Source: ATX-6F1 sp943369485 (GTDB taxonomy: Bacteria; Cyanobacteriota; Cyanobacteriia; PCC-6307; Cyanobiaceae). Taken from it: a stretch of 64,000 nucleotides of DNA. Numbering within the stretch: the stretch's first letter is position 1; each line of letters starts with the position of its first letter. The notes under the pieces are model-generated. The model saw nothing but the letters and a program-made list of their open reading frames with translations. It was not told the DNA's origin and searched no databases. The stretch spans positions 124,001-188,000 of the forward strand of contig CALRNH020000005.1 in NCBI GenBank assembly GCA_943369485.1, read 5' to 3'. The translations under genes were made by a program, and so were the position numbers. Shown here piece after piece: positions 48,234 to 57,434 of this stretch.

Positions 48234-49494
48234 GCGCCCCCTGCTGAGGTTGCTGGGGGAACGGGGAGGCACGCTCACCGCCGGAGAGGCAGCTGCCCGC
48301 ACCGGTGCTCCCCTGGAGCTGGTGGAGCGCGAGTTGCTCGCCCTGGCGGTGGCCTCCGGTGCGGATCTGAGAGTCGGCAACGACGGCACCGTGGCCTACC
48401 GCTTCCCCCGCCACCTGCGCCGGCGCCTGCTGGCCCGCTCCTTTCGGCTGCGCCTCGAGGCCGCACTCGCCTGGCTGGGGCGTCAGCTCTTCCGACTGAT
48501 CCGCCTCAGCATCGGCAGCGTGCTGGTGCTGCTGGTGCTGCTCGTCACCCTCATCTTGCTGGTGGTAGGGCTGGTGCAACTGCTGCACTCCGATGATGGC
48601 GTTGAAGCGGTGGGGGGACTGCTGCTGGACGGCCTCCAGCTGCTGGGCCAGTGCATCGCCTCTCTGCGCATCGAACCTCCAGGCCACAGGGAATTGCGGG
48701 CTGCCAAGCCTGATCAATCTCAGCAACAGATCACTCGCTTTCTGGAATCGGTGTTCTCCGTGCTGTTCGGCGATGGCGATCCCAATCGCCAGCTCGAGCA
48801 GCGGCGCTGGAGCCGCATCGGCTGCTTTCTCAGCCACCGGGGCGGTGCCGTGATCGCCGAGGATCTGGCCCCCCTGCTCGATCTTCCCGCCAGGCCCGTC
48901 GACAGGGAGCGCGCCAGCGAGATCGCCGATGCCGCGATGCTGCCGGTGCTGCTCCGCTTCGATGGCCGGCCGGAGGTGAGTGAGCAGGGAGATCTTGCTT
49001 ATCACTTCCCCAGCCTCCAGGTGCACGCCGAGCTCACGAAGGCTCGCGCCAGCCGTTCCCCTGCCAAAGCACTGGAGGCCCCTTCACCGCCCCTGCGGGA
49101 GCAGCGCCATGTCTTCAGCCGAGCGGGCTCGAAGATCCGCTGGGCCTACGCCGCGCTCAGCGGCACGCTGTTGGTGCTCTCGCCGATGCTGTTCGATCTG
49201 ATCAGGCCCACCCCTCCCCTGTTGGCGGGCCTGGCCTGGTTTGCCATCGGCTACTCCCTGCTGCTGATCGTGATCCCGCTGCTGCGGCTGCCCTTCAACA
49301 GGTGGCACAACCGCCGCATCGCCGCGCGCAACAGCCGCCGCCGCCGCTGGGCCCTCAGCGCCAGCTCCCCCACCGTGGGTCTGGCCCGCAAGCGTGCCTT
49401 TGCCCGCAGCTTCGCCCGCAACCACCACCTGGCCAGCGACGGGTTGACCTACACCACCGAGCGGGGACTGCTGGAGCAGGAGATCGAAAGCTGA
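48211..49494 (+). CDS. membrane-associated hypothetical protein, 427 aa
   Basis: Residues 1-75 look like a winged-helix-like domain (LLRLLGERGGTLTAGEAAARTGAPLELVERELLALAVASGADLRVG...). Two membrane segments follow (about 95-125), then a second similar soluble repeat (GCFLSHRGGAVIAEDLAPLL), and two more segments near 325-370. The C-terminus is very basic. This layout suggests a membrane-bound regulator or scaffold. ATG 48211 is chosen because the domain starts there. Confidence 0.65.
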   Translation: MTPRSAAERPLLRLLGERGGTLTAGEAAARTGAPLELVERELLALAVASGADLRVGNDGTVAYRFPRHLRRRLLARSFRLRLEAALAWLGRQLFRLIRLSIGSVLVLLVLLVTLILLVVGLVQLLHSDDGVEAVGGLLLDGLQLLGQCIASLRIEPPGHRELRAAKPDQSQQQITRFLESVFSVLFGDGDPNRQLEQRRWSRIGCFLSHRGGAVIAEDLAPLLDLPARPVDRERASEIADAAMLPVLLRFDGRPEVSEQGDLAYHFPSLQVHAELTKARASRSPAKALEAPSPPLREQRHVFSRAGSKIRWAYAALSGTLLVLSPMLFDLIRPTPPLLAGLAWFAIGYSLLLIVIPLLRLPFNRWHNRRIAARNSRRRRWALSASSPTVGLARKRAFARSFARNHHLASDGLTYTTERGLLEQEIES

Positions 49495-49693
49495 ACTCAG
49501 GCTCAGTTCCGCTGTGGGAATTCAGGGCCGCTCGATTTCGAGCGCTTGTGCTCCATCCATCTCAGCGAAAATGACCTGGAGCTGCACAACACACCAAGCG
49601 GCTGCCCTCTGTGGCCCAAGGCGCCCGAATCCAGCCAGTGTTTCTGCAGATCGTCTTCCAGGATTCCCAGGGTGGATTCCTGCCCTAAATGCC

Positions 49694-50275
49694 ATGCCCA
49701 AGATCCGTGGCTTGATTCGATGGACCGCCGTGCTGTTGATCGCTGGGCCGATCGCCGCGCACGCGGCAGGCGGCCCACCGGCCTCCCCTGTGGTGCTGAA
49801 GTTTGCCGATCAGACCTTTGTTCATCGCTGGTCGTCGAAGCACCAGCACGAGTTCACACCACCTGGCCAGGAAGACCTGAGCCGCTGGACGGACATGGTC
49901 ACCATCAACACCTACCCAGGGGTCAGCGATGGTGAAGGGCTGGCGGATGTTGCCAACCGTGTTCTGGTCAACTACAAGCAGAACAAGGCCGTGGTGCTCC
50001 GCACCGATTCGATTCCCCGCACCGCTGTCAGGCCCGCCGAGCACCTGATCGTGGTCCTCTTCCCGGTTCGCGACTACATCGAGGCCGTCTTCGCCCGGTT
50101 GAGGATGGCCGACGGCCGCGGCACCGCGGTGATCTACAGCCACCGCCTCTATGGGCGCAAGGCGGGAGATGCCATGGCGGCCTGGCTGAAGGCGAATGGA
50201 ACCACTGTGGAGCGTCGTTTGATGGCCCTTGATGAGGTTCCCTCCCATCGCATCCTCGAGCCGGCCAGCCGGTGA
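49694..50275 (+). CDS. secreted hypothetical protein, 193 aa
   Basis: The signal peptide MPKIRGLIRWTAVLLIAGPIAAHA is followed by a domain with a repeated strand pattern (VVLKFADQTFVHRWSSKHQHEFTPPGQEDLSRW, DMVTINTYPGV). No cysteines, no metal motif. The next gene overlaps by 4 bp (GTGA at 50272-50275), so the pair is probably co-translated. Confidence 0.65.
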   Translation: MPKIRGLIRWTAVLLIAGPIAAHAAGGPPASPVVLKFADQTFVHRWSSKHQHEFTPPGQEDLSRWTDMVTINTYPGVSDGEGLADVANRVLVNYKQNKAVVLRTDSIPRTAVRPAEHLIVVLFPVRDYIEAVFARLRMADGRGTAVIYSHRLYGRKAGDAMAAWLKANGTTVERRLMALDEVPSHRILEPASR

Positions 50276-50589
50276 GCAAGAAGCAACCCGGTGCCTGGCG
50301 GGTGGAAATCCGCGAGAGCGGGCGGAGCGGCTCTGTCGACTATCACGAAGGGACCGACAGCCTCTCCTTTCACTGGGAATTCGGCGGCGGCGACACCGTT
50401 GCGTCCATCTGGATCGGCGAGAGCAGCGAATGGAACGCCCGCCTCCCCTGGGCGGCCGGGCGGCGGGAGGAGATTCTGGAGCGCATCGCCGAGGAGGTGG
50501 TGCGCCAGAGGGCTCCCACCTGCAGCGCCTTGATCGAGGAGCGGCCGGGATTCATTTCGATCAAGCAGCCCCCTGGGCACCGTGCATGA
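50272..50589 (+). CDS. hypothetical protein, 105 aa
   Basis: A soluble protein (MSKKQPGAWRVEIRESGRSGSVDYHEGTDSLSFHWEFGGG...) with a beta-rich first half and a helical EEILERIAEEVVRQRAP second half. GTG start overlapping the upstream stop. No family recognised. Confidence 0.65.
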   Translation: MSKKQPGAWRVEIRESGRSGSVDYHEGTDSLSFHWEFGGGDTVASIWIGESSEWNARLPWAAGRREEILERIAEEVVRQRAPTCSALIEERPGFISIKQPPGHRA

Positions 50590-50682
50590 ACCCAATGAAC
50601 GCCCGCCCCACAGGTGCCGCCGAAAGGCCGGCGCCAGGTGGGGGGTGAGAAGGTGCAGGGATCCCTCTCTCTCTTCAATGCC

Positions 50683-51348
50683 ATGGCCACCTACCTGATC
50701 ACCGGCGCGAACCGGGGCATCGGCACCGAGTACTGCCGCCAGCTGAAGGCCCGGGGTGACACCGTGATTGCGGCCTGCCGCAGCACCTCATCAGACCTCG
50801 ACGCCCTCGGGGTGCGGACCATCACGGGGGTCGACATCAGCTCCGATGACGCCATCGCCGGCCTGGTGGAACAGCTCGACGGCCTGCCGATCGACGGCCT
50901 GATCCACAACGCCGGCATCCTGGAGCGCACCAGCCTGGAGGATCTGGATCTCGAGAGCCTGCGGCGCCAGTTCGAGGTGAACGCCCTCGGCCCCCTGCGG
51001 CTCAGCCGTGCCCTGCTGAACCAGCTGCCTCCAGGCTCCAAGCTGATCCTGATGACCAGCCGCATGGGCTCAATCGCCGACAACAGCTCCGGTGGCGCCT
51101 ATGGCTACCGGATGTCGAAGGTGGCGCTTTGCATGGCCGGCAAGTCGCTGGCGATCGACCTCAAGCCCCGTGGGATCGCCGTCGCCCTCCTTCACCCCGG
51201 GCTGGTCAGCACACGCATGACCGGCTTCAGCGGCCAGGGCATCAGCCCTGCGCAGGCGGTTCAGGGCCTGCTGGAACGCATCGATGCGCTCAGCCTGGAG
51301 AGCTCGGGCACCTTCTGGCATGCCAACGGCGAGGTGCTGCCTTGGTAA
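50683..51348 (+). CDS. short-chain dehydrogenase/reductase
   Basis: The 221-aa classical SDR has the cofactor motif TGANRGIG at residues 7-14, NAG in LIHNAGILE, the catalytic Ser in MTSRMGSI and YxxxK as YRMSKVALC. It ends with HPGLVSTRM, the usual product-release loop. The Asn-Arg after the Gly motif and ACRS at the second strand point to NADP(H). The substrate is unknown. ATG 50683 gives the standard N-terminus. Confidence 0.9.
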   Translation: MATYLITGANRGIGTEYCRQLKARGDTVIAACRSTSSDLDALGVRTITGVDISSDDAIAGLVEQLDGLPIDGLIHNAGILERTSLEDLDLESLRRQFEVNALGPLRLSRALLNQLPPGSKLILMTSRMGSIADNSSGGAYGYRMSKVALCMAGKSLAIDLKPRGIAVALLHPGLVSTRMTGFSGQGISPAQAVQGLLERIDALSLESSGTFWHANGEVLPW

Positions 51349-51377
51349 GGCCCTCCAACGCCTCCCACTGGCCGCCC

Positions 51378-52808
51378 TCAGCCCCCCAGTACCACCGCCT
51401 CGGGCTCACCTTGCCCACTGGACCTTGCCCGCTCCAGTCCCACATCCACCCCCAGGTGCTGGTCGGGTCTGCCGGTGATCAGCAGGGCCCGGCGCTGGCG
51501 GGTGGCGATCTGCCACAACCAGCGGCTGAGCAGGGTGATGCGGTTTTCGGTGTCGGGGATGAAGGCCAGGTGGGCCACCCCCCAGAGCAGCCAGCCGGCC
51601 AGGCCGGTGAGCCGCAGCCCGCGCAGGTCGGCCACCGCATAGAGCGGCCCGATCACCGCCATCGTGCCGAGGTCGTTCCAGCGGAACGCGACGCTGGCGC
51701 GTCCTGTGTAACCGTTGAGCAGATCCCTGGCGACCCAGGCGCCCATCTGGACCGCGGGGCCTGCCATGCCCGGCAGGGGCGCCCCGTCGGCGGTGTGGCG
51801 GTAGCAGCAGAGATCCCCCAGCACCCGCACCTCCGGGTGGCCGGGAATCGAGAAATCCGGTTCCACCAGCACCCGCCCGCCCCGGTCGGTGGCACAACCG
51901 CTGCGCTCCGCCAGCAACTTGCCCAGCCGCGAAGCGCGGACACCAGCGGTCCAGCAGATGGTGGCGGCATGCAGCAGTTCGGGGGTCGCCTCACCGGCGC
52001 TGCCCTGGTTCGCGCCGGAGGGCTTGAGCCGCACGGTGCCGGGCTCAATCGCCCCCACCATCGTGTTCAGCCGCACCTCGACGCCGTTGGCGCGCAGGTA
52101 GGCCGCCGCCGCCGCTGAAAGGCTGGGATGCATCGCCGGCAGCACCCGGTCCACCGCATCCACCAGCACCACCTGGCAGTCCTGCTCCTTGAGTTGCTTG
52201 AAGTCGCGACGGATCGCGGAGCGCATCAGCTCCACCAGGGATCCGGCCAGTTCGCAGCCCGCCGGGCCGGCCCCCACCACCACCACCGAGAGCAGAAAAC
52301 GGCGCCGCTCCCGATCGGTGCTCTGCTCGGCCTCCTCCATGGCCATCAGCAGCCGCCGGCGGATCTCCTGGGCGTGCTCGAGGATCTTCATCGGCGGCGC
52401 CAGGGGGCGCCACTCCTCATGGCCGAAGTAGGCCGTCCCGGACCCACTGGCGAGCACCAGGTGGTCGTAGCCGTAGCGCTGATCGTTGAACACCACCTCT
52501 CGCCGCTCCAGGTCGAGGTCCACCACCTCCCCCAGCAGCACCTGCACGTTGCGGGCCTGGCCCACCATCTGGCGCAGGGGGGAGGCCACGTCCGCGGCGG
52601 ACACCAGACCCGAGGCCACCTGGTAGAGCAGCGGCTGAAACAGGTTGAAGTTGCGCTTGTCGATCAGGGTGACGCGCACGTTCTGGCCGGCCAGGGCCTG
52701 GCACACCCGCAGGCCGGCGAAACCGCCGCCCACCACCACCACGTGGGGGACGTCTGCCAGCCCAGGGGCGGGGGGCTCGAGTTCGAGAAAGAAGCGTTCC
52801 GGTGCCAT
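51378..52808 (-). CDS. type II NADH dehydrogenase-like FAD oxidoreductase (NDH-2)
   Basis: The 476-aa protein oxidises NAD(P)H and passes electrons to quinone without pumping protons. FAD motif VVVVGGGFAGLRVCQALAG is near residue 23, the NAD motif is SVVVVGAGPAGCELAGSLVE, and the second FAD motif VRVLGDLCCYRH is present. A C-terminal segment (TGLAGWLLWGVAHLAFI) should anchor it to the membrane. ATG 52808 is chosen; the longer frame adds a non-family extension. It is divergent from the PPC-glutaredoxin gene. Confidence 0.9.
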   Translation of the reverse strand: MAPERFFLELEPPAPGLADVPHVVVVGGGFAGLRVCQALAGQNVRVTLIDKRNFNLFQPLLYQVASGLVSAADVASPLRQMVGQARNVQVLLGEVVDLDLERREVVFNDQRYGYDHLVLASGSGTAYFGHEEWRPLAPPMKILEHAQEIRRRLLMAMEEAEQSTDRERRRFLLSVVVVGAGPAGCELAGSLVELMRSAIRRDFKQLKEQDCQVVLVDAVDRVLPAMHPSLSAAAAAYLRANGVEVRLNTMVGAIEPGTVRLKPSGANQGSAGEATPELLHAATICWTAGVRASRLGKLLAERSGCATDRGGRVLVEPDFSIPGHPEVRVLGDLCCYRHTADGAPLPGMAGPAVQMGAWVARDLLNGYTGRASVAFRWNDLGTMAVIGPLYAVADLRGLRLTGLAGWLLWGVAHLAFIPDTENRITLLSRWLWQIATRQRRALLITGRPDQHLGVDVGLERARSSGQGEPEAVVLGG

Positions 52809-52942
52809 CCGCTCCGGCTCGCAGGAAACGACCCGAACCGTAAGCAGATTGAACGGGCCGGCGCCGCTCCGGTGGGGCTCTCCGCACAGGAGCGGCGCCC
52901 ACCCCCACATAACCTGGCCCCATCCAGGCCCCATGCACCCCG

Positions 52943-53560
52943 ATGCGCTCCGTTCCCCTCCAGCTCGGCCCGGGCACCGATGTGCGCCATGCCCTCGAGC
53001 AGCTGGCGCGGCAGGAACAGGCCAGCGGCTTCGTTCTCGGTGTGGTGGGCAACCTCTCCCAGGCCGCCTTCCAGTGCCCGGGCGCCCAGGCCCCCACCCT
53101 CCTCCGGGGCGAGCTGGAGATCATCACCCTCCAGGGCACCCTCGATCCCAAGGGAGTGCACCTGCACCTGAGCGTCTCCGATCCGGAGTGCCAGGTGTGG
53201 GGCGGCCACATCGAACCGGGCACACTGGTGCACAAGGGAGCCGACCTGCTCGTGGGCCTGCTGGCCGGCCCACTCCCGTCGGCAACGGCTGTGGCGGTGG
53301 CTGTTGAGGCGGTAGCGGCTGAGGCGGCGGCGGCCCCCCTTGGCGGGCCGCGGGTGGAGATCGCCGTGCTCTCGGGGTGCCCCTACAGCGCGCGGGCCCT
53401 GCGCATGTTGCGCACCCTGGGCATTCCCTACCGGGTGATCGAACCCGCCGCCCCCGTGCCCCTCCCCCAGCTGTTCATCGATGGGAAGCTGATCGGCGGC
53501 TACGACGCCTTCGCCGAGCTCCAGGGCCGAGGCGCGCTGGAGGGCCTGCGCCAGGGATGA
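52943..53560 (+). CDS. PPC/DUF296 domain-glutaredoxin-like fusion protein
   Basis: The 205-aa protein joins two domains. Residues about 1-115 are a PPC (DUF296) domain (FVLGVVGNLSQAAFQCPG...LEIITLQGTL...HLHLSVSDPECQVWGGHI...LVHKGADLLVGLL), known as a trimeric DNA-binding or regulatory fold. After an Ala-rich linker, residues about 138-205 are glutaredoxin-like, with the redox motif CPYS (about residues 146-149) and the TP-like PLPQLFIDGKLIGGYDAF. The second motif Cys is Ser, as in monothiol glutaredoxins. The fusion suggests redox control of the PPC part. Confidence 0.85.
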   Translation: MRSVPLQLGPGTDVRHALEQLARQEQASGFVLGVVGNLSQAAFQCPGAQAPTLLRGELEIITLQGTLDPKGVHLHLSVSDPECQVWGGHIEPGTLVHKGADLLVGLLAGPLPSATAVAVAVEAVAAEAAAAPLGGPRVEIAVLSGCPYSARALRMLRTLGIPYRVIEPAAPVPLPQLFIDGKLIGGYDAFAELQGRGALEGLRQG

Positions 53561-53565
53561 GCGCC

Positions 53566-55305
53566 TCAGGGCGGGCCGTCCGCCGCCGGTGGTGCAGGGG
53601 GAGTGGGTGCATGGATTCCCAGGAGCGGGCTCCAGCGGATCTGCTTTTCCTGGAGCCGCTGCTCAAATCCCGGGAGGGCATGCTGCTGGGTGTCTTCGCT
53701 GCCGTAGAGGAGCAGCGAATACATCAGATTCAGGCAGAACGGACCCCGGAAGTAACCGCCGTGGGAATCAAGGCCGCCCCATCCGATCGTGCTCGCCGCG
53801 TGCACCAAAGCGGTGACGACGTAGTTGAGAACTCGGCTCCCATGGTGCTTTGCCATGAAGGCACTGAGCCGGCGCTTCACCTCGGTGCCGTTGGAGTCTG
53901 CCCTGGTGTCCTGGTAGTCGGTGCAGTCCACCAGAGTCAGCCGTCCCACCAGGGCGGTGGTGTTGAAGGGGGCGTCCCGCAGGCTGAGGCCGCCGCCGAG
54001 CCCGTTCAGGCCCACCTGATTCAGCCCCAGCGCCTGGACGACACCAGGTGATAACCCGGCCCGATCGAGCGGCACCAGGTTCCCCAGCCGGTAGCCGCCT
54101 TGCCGGCTGCGGGCCGGGGTCACGAACGAGTTCGCAACCGTGGAGGCCAGCCTCAGCACGATGTCGGCGTCGTTGCTGAACAGGAACACCTCCTCAAAGC
54201 GGCGCAGCGAGGATGACAGCGGATTGGAGCGGCCACTGGTGAGGGCCCAGATCGGGATGTCAGGGGAGGCCAGCACCAACCGGCGCAGCTGGAAGAGTTC
54301 ACCGATGCGGCCCAGGGCGGGGTCGGAGTCATCGGTGCCGCGGTCGCTGGGAGCAAAGGGGCCGTTCTGGGCATCGATCCGCTTCCAGCGCTCGATCGCT
54401 GCGGGGTCGAAGACATCTGAGAGCGTGCGGACGGTCTGGGTGGCAACGAACGCGCCCATGCTGTGGGCCAACAAGCTGACCTCAATCAAACCGGACGCAG
54501 GGCGCTCAGCCTGCTCATTCACGTTCGCCCGCTCGCTCAATTGCCTGGCGATCGTTTCAACGCCGATGCCATACACGTCTTCGATCGCATCGGCGTAGAT
54601 CACATGCATCCAGCGCAGCAGTTCCACGGCGTCGTAGACGCCGATGGCCGCCGCCCGCTCACGGTCGCGGAAGTAGGCGACGAACCGAAGCAGCAGCAGT
54701 CCGGCGATCAGGCCCATCAGCCCCACACCGAGCATGGCGCCCGGGCCACGGGAACTGAACGCCACAAGCGCCGCCAGACCCGCCAGCGCCCACAGCGGGA
54801 TCGGAATGGCCCCAGGCAGTGAGCGCAGCAGGTCCAGGCTGAGGGCCGCCTCCGAGGGCCACGCATAGTCGATGAACAGCACGAAGTCGCCGTACCCGCC
54901 CTGGGGTGCCGCCGCCTGGGCGGCCTGCTCGAACTGCGCCTGAGTGATCGCGTAGGCGTTGTCTCGCACGCTGGGCAGTGGCGTGCTGTAGCCGTGGATG
55001 TTGAGCACCAGCTTGAGCTTCAGATCAACGGCCGGGGTCTGAGCGTCCTTGCGCTCCCGGAGGAAGGCCGTGAGTTTGCGGCGGAAGCCATCGAGGCCGC
55101 TCTCGGTCTGGTCGGGCAGGCCAGCCCGCCGCCGATCGGTGGGCCTGAGAAATTCCTGATAAGCGTTTTCGGCATTGAGCGGAGCCGTGCTGCAGACGAG
55201 CAGATGACTGAAGGACCGGCTGGCCTCAGCACACGCGGAATGGCCATCGCCGTCATGGGCAACGATGGCGAGGTGGCGCACAGCAGTCACAGAAGGGCTG
55301 GGCAT
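53566..55305 (-). CDS. alpha/beta-hydrolase-like protein with membrane segments, 579 aa
   Basis: From ATG 55305 the protein begins with an N-terminal soluble part (LAIVAHDGDGHSACAEA, LVLNIHGYSTPL), then two adjacent hydrophobic segments (about residues 170-210), then the nucleophile elbow LLAHSMGAFVATQTVRTL resembling GxSxG (AHSMG), followed by AWPSEAAL-type strands and SNDADIVLRLA. This fits the DUF900-like alpha/beta hydrolases. The substrate is unknown. It is convergent with the PPC-glutaredoxin gene with 5 bp between the stops. Confidence 0.7.
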   Translation of the reverse strand: MPSPSVTAVRHLAIVAHDGDGHSACAEASRSFSHLLVCSTAPLNAENAYQEFLRPTDRRRAGLPDQTESGLDGFRRKLTAFLRERKDAQTPAVDLKLKLVLNIHGYSTPLPSVRDNAYAITQAQFEQAAQAAAPQGGYGDFVLFIDYAWPSEAALSLDLLRSLPGAIPIPLWALAGLAALVAFSSRGPGAMLGVGLMGLIAGLLLLRFVAYFRDRERAAAIGVYDAVELLRWMHVIYADAIEDVYGIGVETIARQLSERANVNEQAERPASGLIEVSLLAHSMGAFVATQTVRTLSDVFDPAAIERWKRIDAQNGPFAPSDRGTDDSDPALGRIGELFQLRRLVLASPDIPIWALTSGRSNPLSSSLRRFEEVFLFSNDADIVLRLASTVANSFVTPARSRQGGYRLGNLVPLDRAGLSPGVVQALGLNQVGLNGLGGGLSLRDAPFNTTALVGRLTLVDCTDYQDTRADSNGTEVKRRLSAFMAKHHGSRVLNYVVTALVHAASTIGWGGLDSHGGYFRGPFCLNLMYSLLLYGSEDTQQHALPGFEQRLQEKQIRWSPLLGIHAPTPPAPPAADGPP

Positions 55306-55458
55306 CACCAGGTGCCACACAGGGCTTGGTTCGCAACCTAGAAACGATGGGCCAGAGCGGCAGCCGCCCAGGGCACGATGCACCAGCTTCTTGGCTGATC
55401 TCGAGCGAGGCTGAAAACCGCAGGATCACCGCCACAGGAAGGCGGCTCCAGCGCTCGC

Positions 55459-55887
55459 TCAGAGCCCCTGAAAGCGACTGGCCAGAAACCCGAGCAGGCT
55501 CGTATGACCGGCCAGGTCCTGCTCCGCGGCCCATTCGGCCTCCTGGATCTGCGTTTCCTCCAGACCCAGACCGTCGATCAACCGCCGGTAGGCCACCTTC
55601 TCCTGGGCATTGATGCTGGAGGTCTCGCCAGGCCGGCGACTGATGCGAATCACCTGGTAGGCCAGCTTCACTGCCAGCTGCCGGTCGTCATCGGAATCGA
55701 GTCGGGGGATGAGGGTATCGAGTGTTTCCAGACCGTGGGCATCGCTGGCAGCAACCTCATCGGCTCCCAGTTGCACCAGGAGATCTTTTTCTTCGGCCGA
55801 GAGCTCCCCATCGGACCAGGCCACGCAGGAGAGGATGTTGAGCAGGTTGGGGTCACGGCCCAGCGCTCCTTGTCCAGCTGCAGTCAT
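55459..55887 (-). CDS. TerB-like protein, 142 aa
   Basis: The all-helical domain starts after about 10 residues (LLNILSCVAWSDGELSAEEKDLLVQLGADEVAA) and continues with LAVKLAYQVIRIS...NAQEKVAYRRLIDGLGLEETQIQEAE. The WSDGELSAEE acidic loop matches the metal-binding first helix pair of TerB domains. Role in cyanobacteria unknown, possibly stress related. ATG 55887 is chosen; the longer frame is not domain-like. Confidence 0.75.
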   Translation of the reverse strand: MTAAGQGALGRDPNLLNILSCVAWSDGELSAEEKDLLVQLGADEVAASDAHGLETLDTLIPRLDSDDDRQLAVKLAYQVIRISRRPGETSSINAQEKVAYRRLIDGLGLEETQIQEAEWAAEQDLAGHTSLLGFLASRFQGL

Positions 55888-56038
55888 GGCCCGATCCTTC
55901 CGACTTCCTTCCACTCCAGCACGGCTTCCAGGAGGCTGAGATGTCCCTTCCGCCCAACGACTGCAGAGCCTGGGTAGGTTCGCCCCGTTGCGTCGGTCGG
56001 CTGCGCCCTTGACCTCATCCACAGGGCCTGCGCCAGGG

Positions 56039-56590
56039 ATGAGCGTCCTGCGGCTCTCCACCGGCGAGGGCTGCGGCCTGGTGATCGGCGCCTACCCGCG
56101 TTTCCGCTACGACGCCCGAGGCGGCGGCGGCCTTGGCAAACTGGGGCCGGCCGATCAGGCGGGCCTGCAGGCGTTGGAGTTCGACCCCATGGCCCTGCCG
56201 ATCCCGCCCCTGAACCGGCGCACCACGCGGTTCCTGGGCCTGCCCCTGCCGCCAGGGCTTTCGATCTCCATCGAAGCCGAGCAGCTGGCCGGCAGCCTCG
56301 ATTCGGCCACGGGCGCGCTGGCGCTGCGCTTCCAGGCGCGCTTCCACTTCAGCATCGGCTCGCTCTATCACGCCCCGCCCCTGCAGGTCGACGCGCAGCT
56401 CAGCTCCGGAGCCGTGCGCAGCCGCCGCCACAACACCTGCGGAGCGCCCCTTGCGGCCGACGGCTCCGCCCTGCTGGTCGGTGTGGCGATGATTCCACCC
56501 AGCGGCGAGGCCTGGCTCGATCGCTTCCTGGGTCTGCCCGATGAGGCCCTGGCCGTGCTGCGCTGCCGCCTCACCCCCTCCGCCCGATGA
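56039..56590 (+). CDS. hypothetical protein, 183 aa
   Basis: A beta-rich soluble protein (MSVLRLSTGEGCGLVIGAYPRFRYDARGGGG...) with LSISIEAEQLAGSLDSATGALALRFQARFHFSIG in the middle. No family recognised. The stop overlaps the start of a small membrane protein by 4 bp. Confidence 0.6.
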   Translation: MSVLRLSTGEGCGLVIGAYPRFRYDARGGGGLGKLGPADQAGLQALEFDPMALPIPPLNRRTTRFLGLPLPPGLSISIEAEQLAGSLDSATGALALRFQARFHFSIGSLYHAPPLQVDAQLSSGAVRSRRHNTCGAPLAADGSALLVGVAMIPPSGEAWLDRFLGLPDEALAVLRCRLTPSAR

Positions 56591-56826
56591 GCCCCACCCT
56601 TCAACGCATCACCCTGCTGCTGGCCTGGGCCCTGATCTGGGGCACCGGCGGCTCCCTGATCGACGCGGGGCTGATCCAGGCTGGGGTCTATTCGCTCGAA
56701 ACCGGCCAGCTGGGCACCGCCACCACCTTCGTGATCTGGACCCTGGCCTGGGGGCCCTTGGGGCTCTGGCTCTACGGACGGCTCAAGCCCCCCGGGGATC
56801 CACCGGAGGAGCCGCCCCAGGGCTGA
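56587..56826 (+). CDS. small membrane protein, 79 aa
   Basis: Two hydrophobic segments (ITLLLAWALIWGTGGSLIDAGL and FVIWTLAWGPLGLWLYG) and a Pro-rich cytoplasmic tail. ATGA overlap with the previous gene. It resembles a small conserved cyanobacterial membrane protein of unknown function. Confidence 0.6.
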   Translation: MSPTLQRITLLLAWALIWGTGGSLIDAGLIQAGVYSLETGQLGTATTFVIWTLAWGPLGLWLYGRLKPPGDPPEEPPQG

Positions 56827-56962
56827 GCCCCCAGCCGCCCCCCAGCTGAGCCAGCGGAACACCCACTCCCCGCACCGCAGCCACCAGGCCGAAGCAACCA
56901 AGGCCGGAGTCACCAGGGCCGCCAGCCCCTGAAGGGCCAGCCCGACAGGGAGTGGCACCATC

Positions 56963-56976
56963 AGTACAATCGTACT
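56963..56976. promoter_or_regulatory. LexA-box-like palindrome
   Basis: AGTACAATCGTACT is a perfect 5-bp inverted repeat with a 4-nt spacer. It matches the cyanobacterial LexA consensus as I recall it (RGTACNNNDGTWCB) at all defined positions except D, which is C here. It lies 30 bp before the start of the next gene. Confidence 0.45.
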
Positions 56977-57005
56977 ATTCTGCGAGCAGCGTTCACCCGT
57001 TCCCG

Positions 57006-57434
57006 ATGGCGCCCGCGCTTCTCAATGGCGGCCTCCCCCGCGCCGTGCCCCTCCCTGCCGCCCGGCTCGGCACCCCGCCGACCAGCTCCAAGCAACCCAG
57101 CTCCAAGCCGATCAGTCCCAGGCCGCTCGCCCCCAGGGCACTCCGCCCCGGGCCCCTCAATCCTGGACAGATCGACCCCGCCGTCGAGCCGTTGCGCAAG
57201 GCCCGGCCCCAGCGCTTCCGAGATGCCCGCCCCGGCCACCTGGCGGTGGTGGCCATGGCCGGGCGGCCCTGGTTCATCGGCCGCGTCAGCGGTCTCGACC
57301 GCGGTCACCGGGCCGCCCAGTCCTTCGCCCACGTGATCGACATCGACACCGGCGAAATCCAGCGCATCCCAGCCCCCTGGATCGTGGAACTGCTGGGCGA
57401 AGGGCCCCCAGAAGAACCGCTCATGCAGCAGTGA
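57006..57434 (+). CDS. hypothetical protein, 142 aa, possible SOS target
   Basis: The first about 75 residues are Pro/Ala/Ser/Arg-rich; the last about 65 form a compact domain (GHLAVVAMAGRPWFIGRVSGLDRGHRAAQSFAHVIDIDTGEIQRIPAPWIVELL). No family recognised. A LexA-like site lies directly upstream, so DNA-damage induction is possible. ATG 57006 is used; no Shine-Dalgarno helps decide. Confidence 0.6.
   Translation: MAPALLNGGLPRAVPLPAARLGTPPTSSKQPSSKPISPRPLAPRALRPGPLNPGQIDPAVEPLRKARPQRFRDARPGHLAVVAMAGRPWFIGRVSGLDRGHRAAQSFAHVIDIDTGEIQRIPAPWIVELLGEGPPEEPLMQQ

Noticed and set aside
48133..49026. 297-aa minus-strand frame over the 427-aa membrane protein
   Set aside because: Gln/Glu/Gly-rich shadow; the plus frame shows membrane helices and repeated domains.
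51129..52118. 329-aa plus-strand frame over the NDH-2 gene
   Set aside because: No motif; the minus frame carries both dinucleotide-binding motifs.
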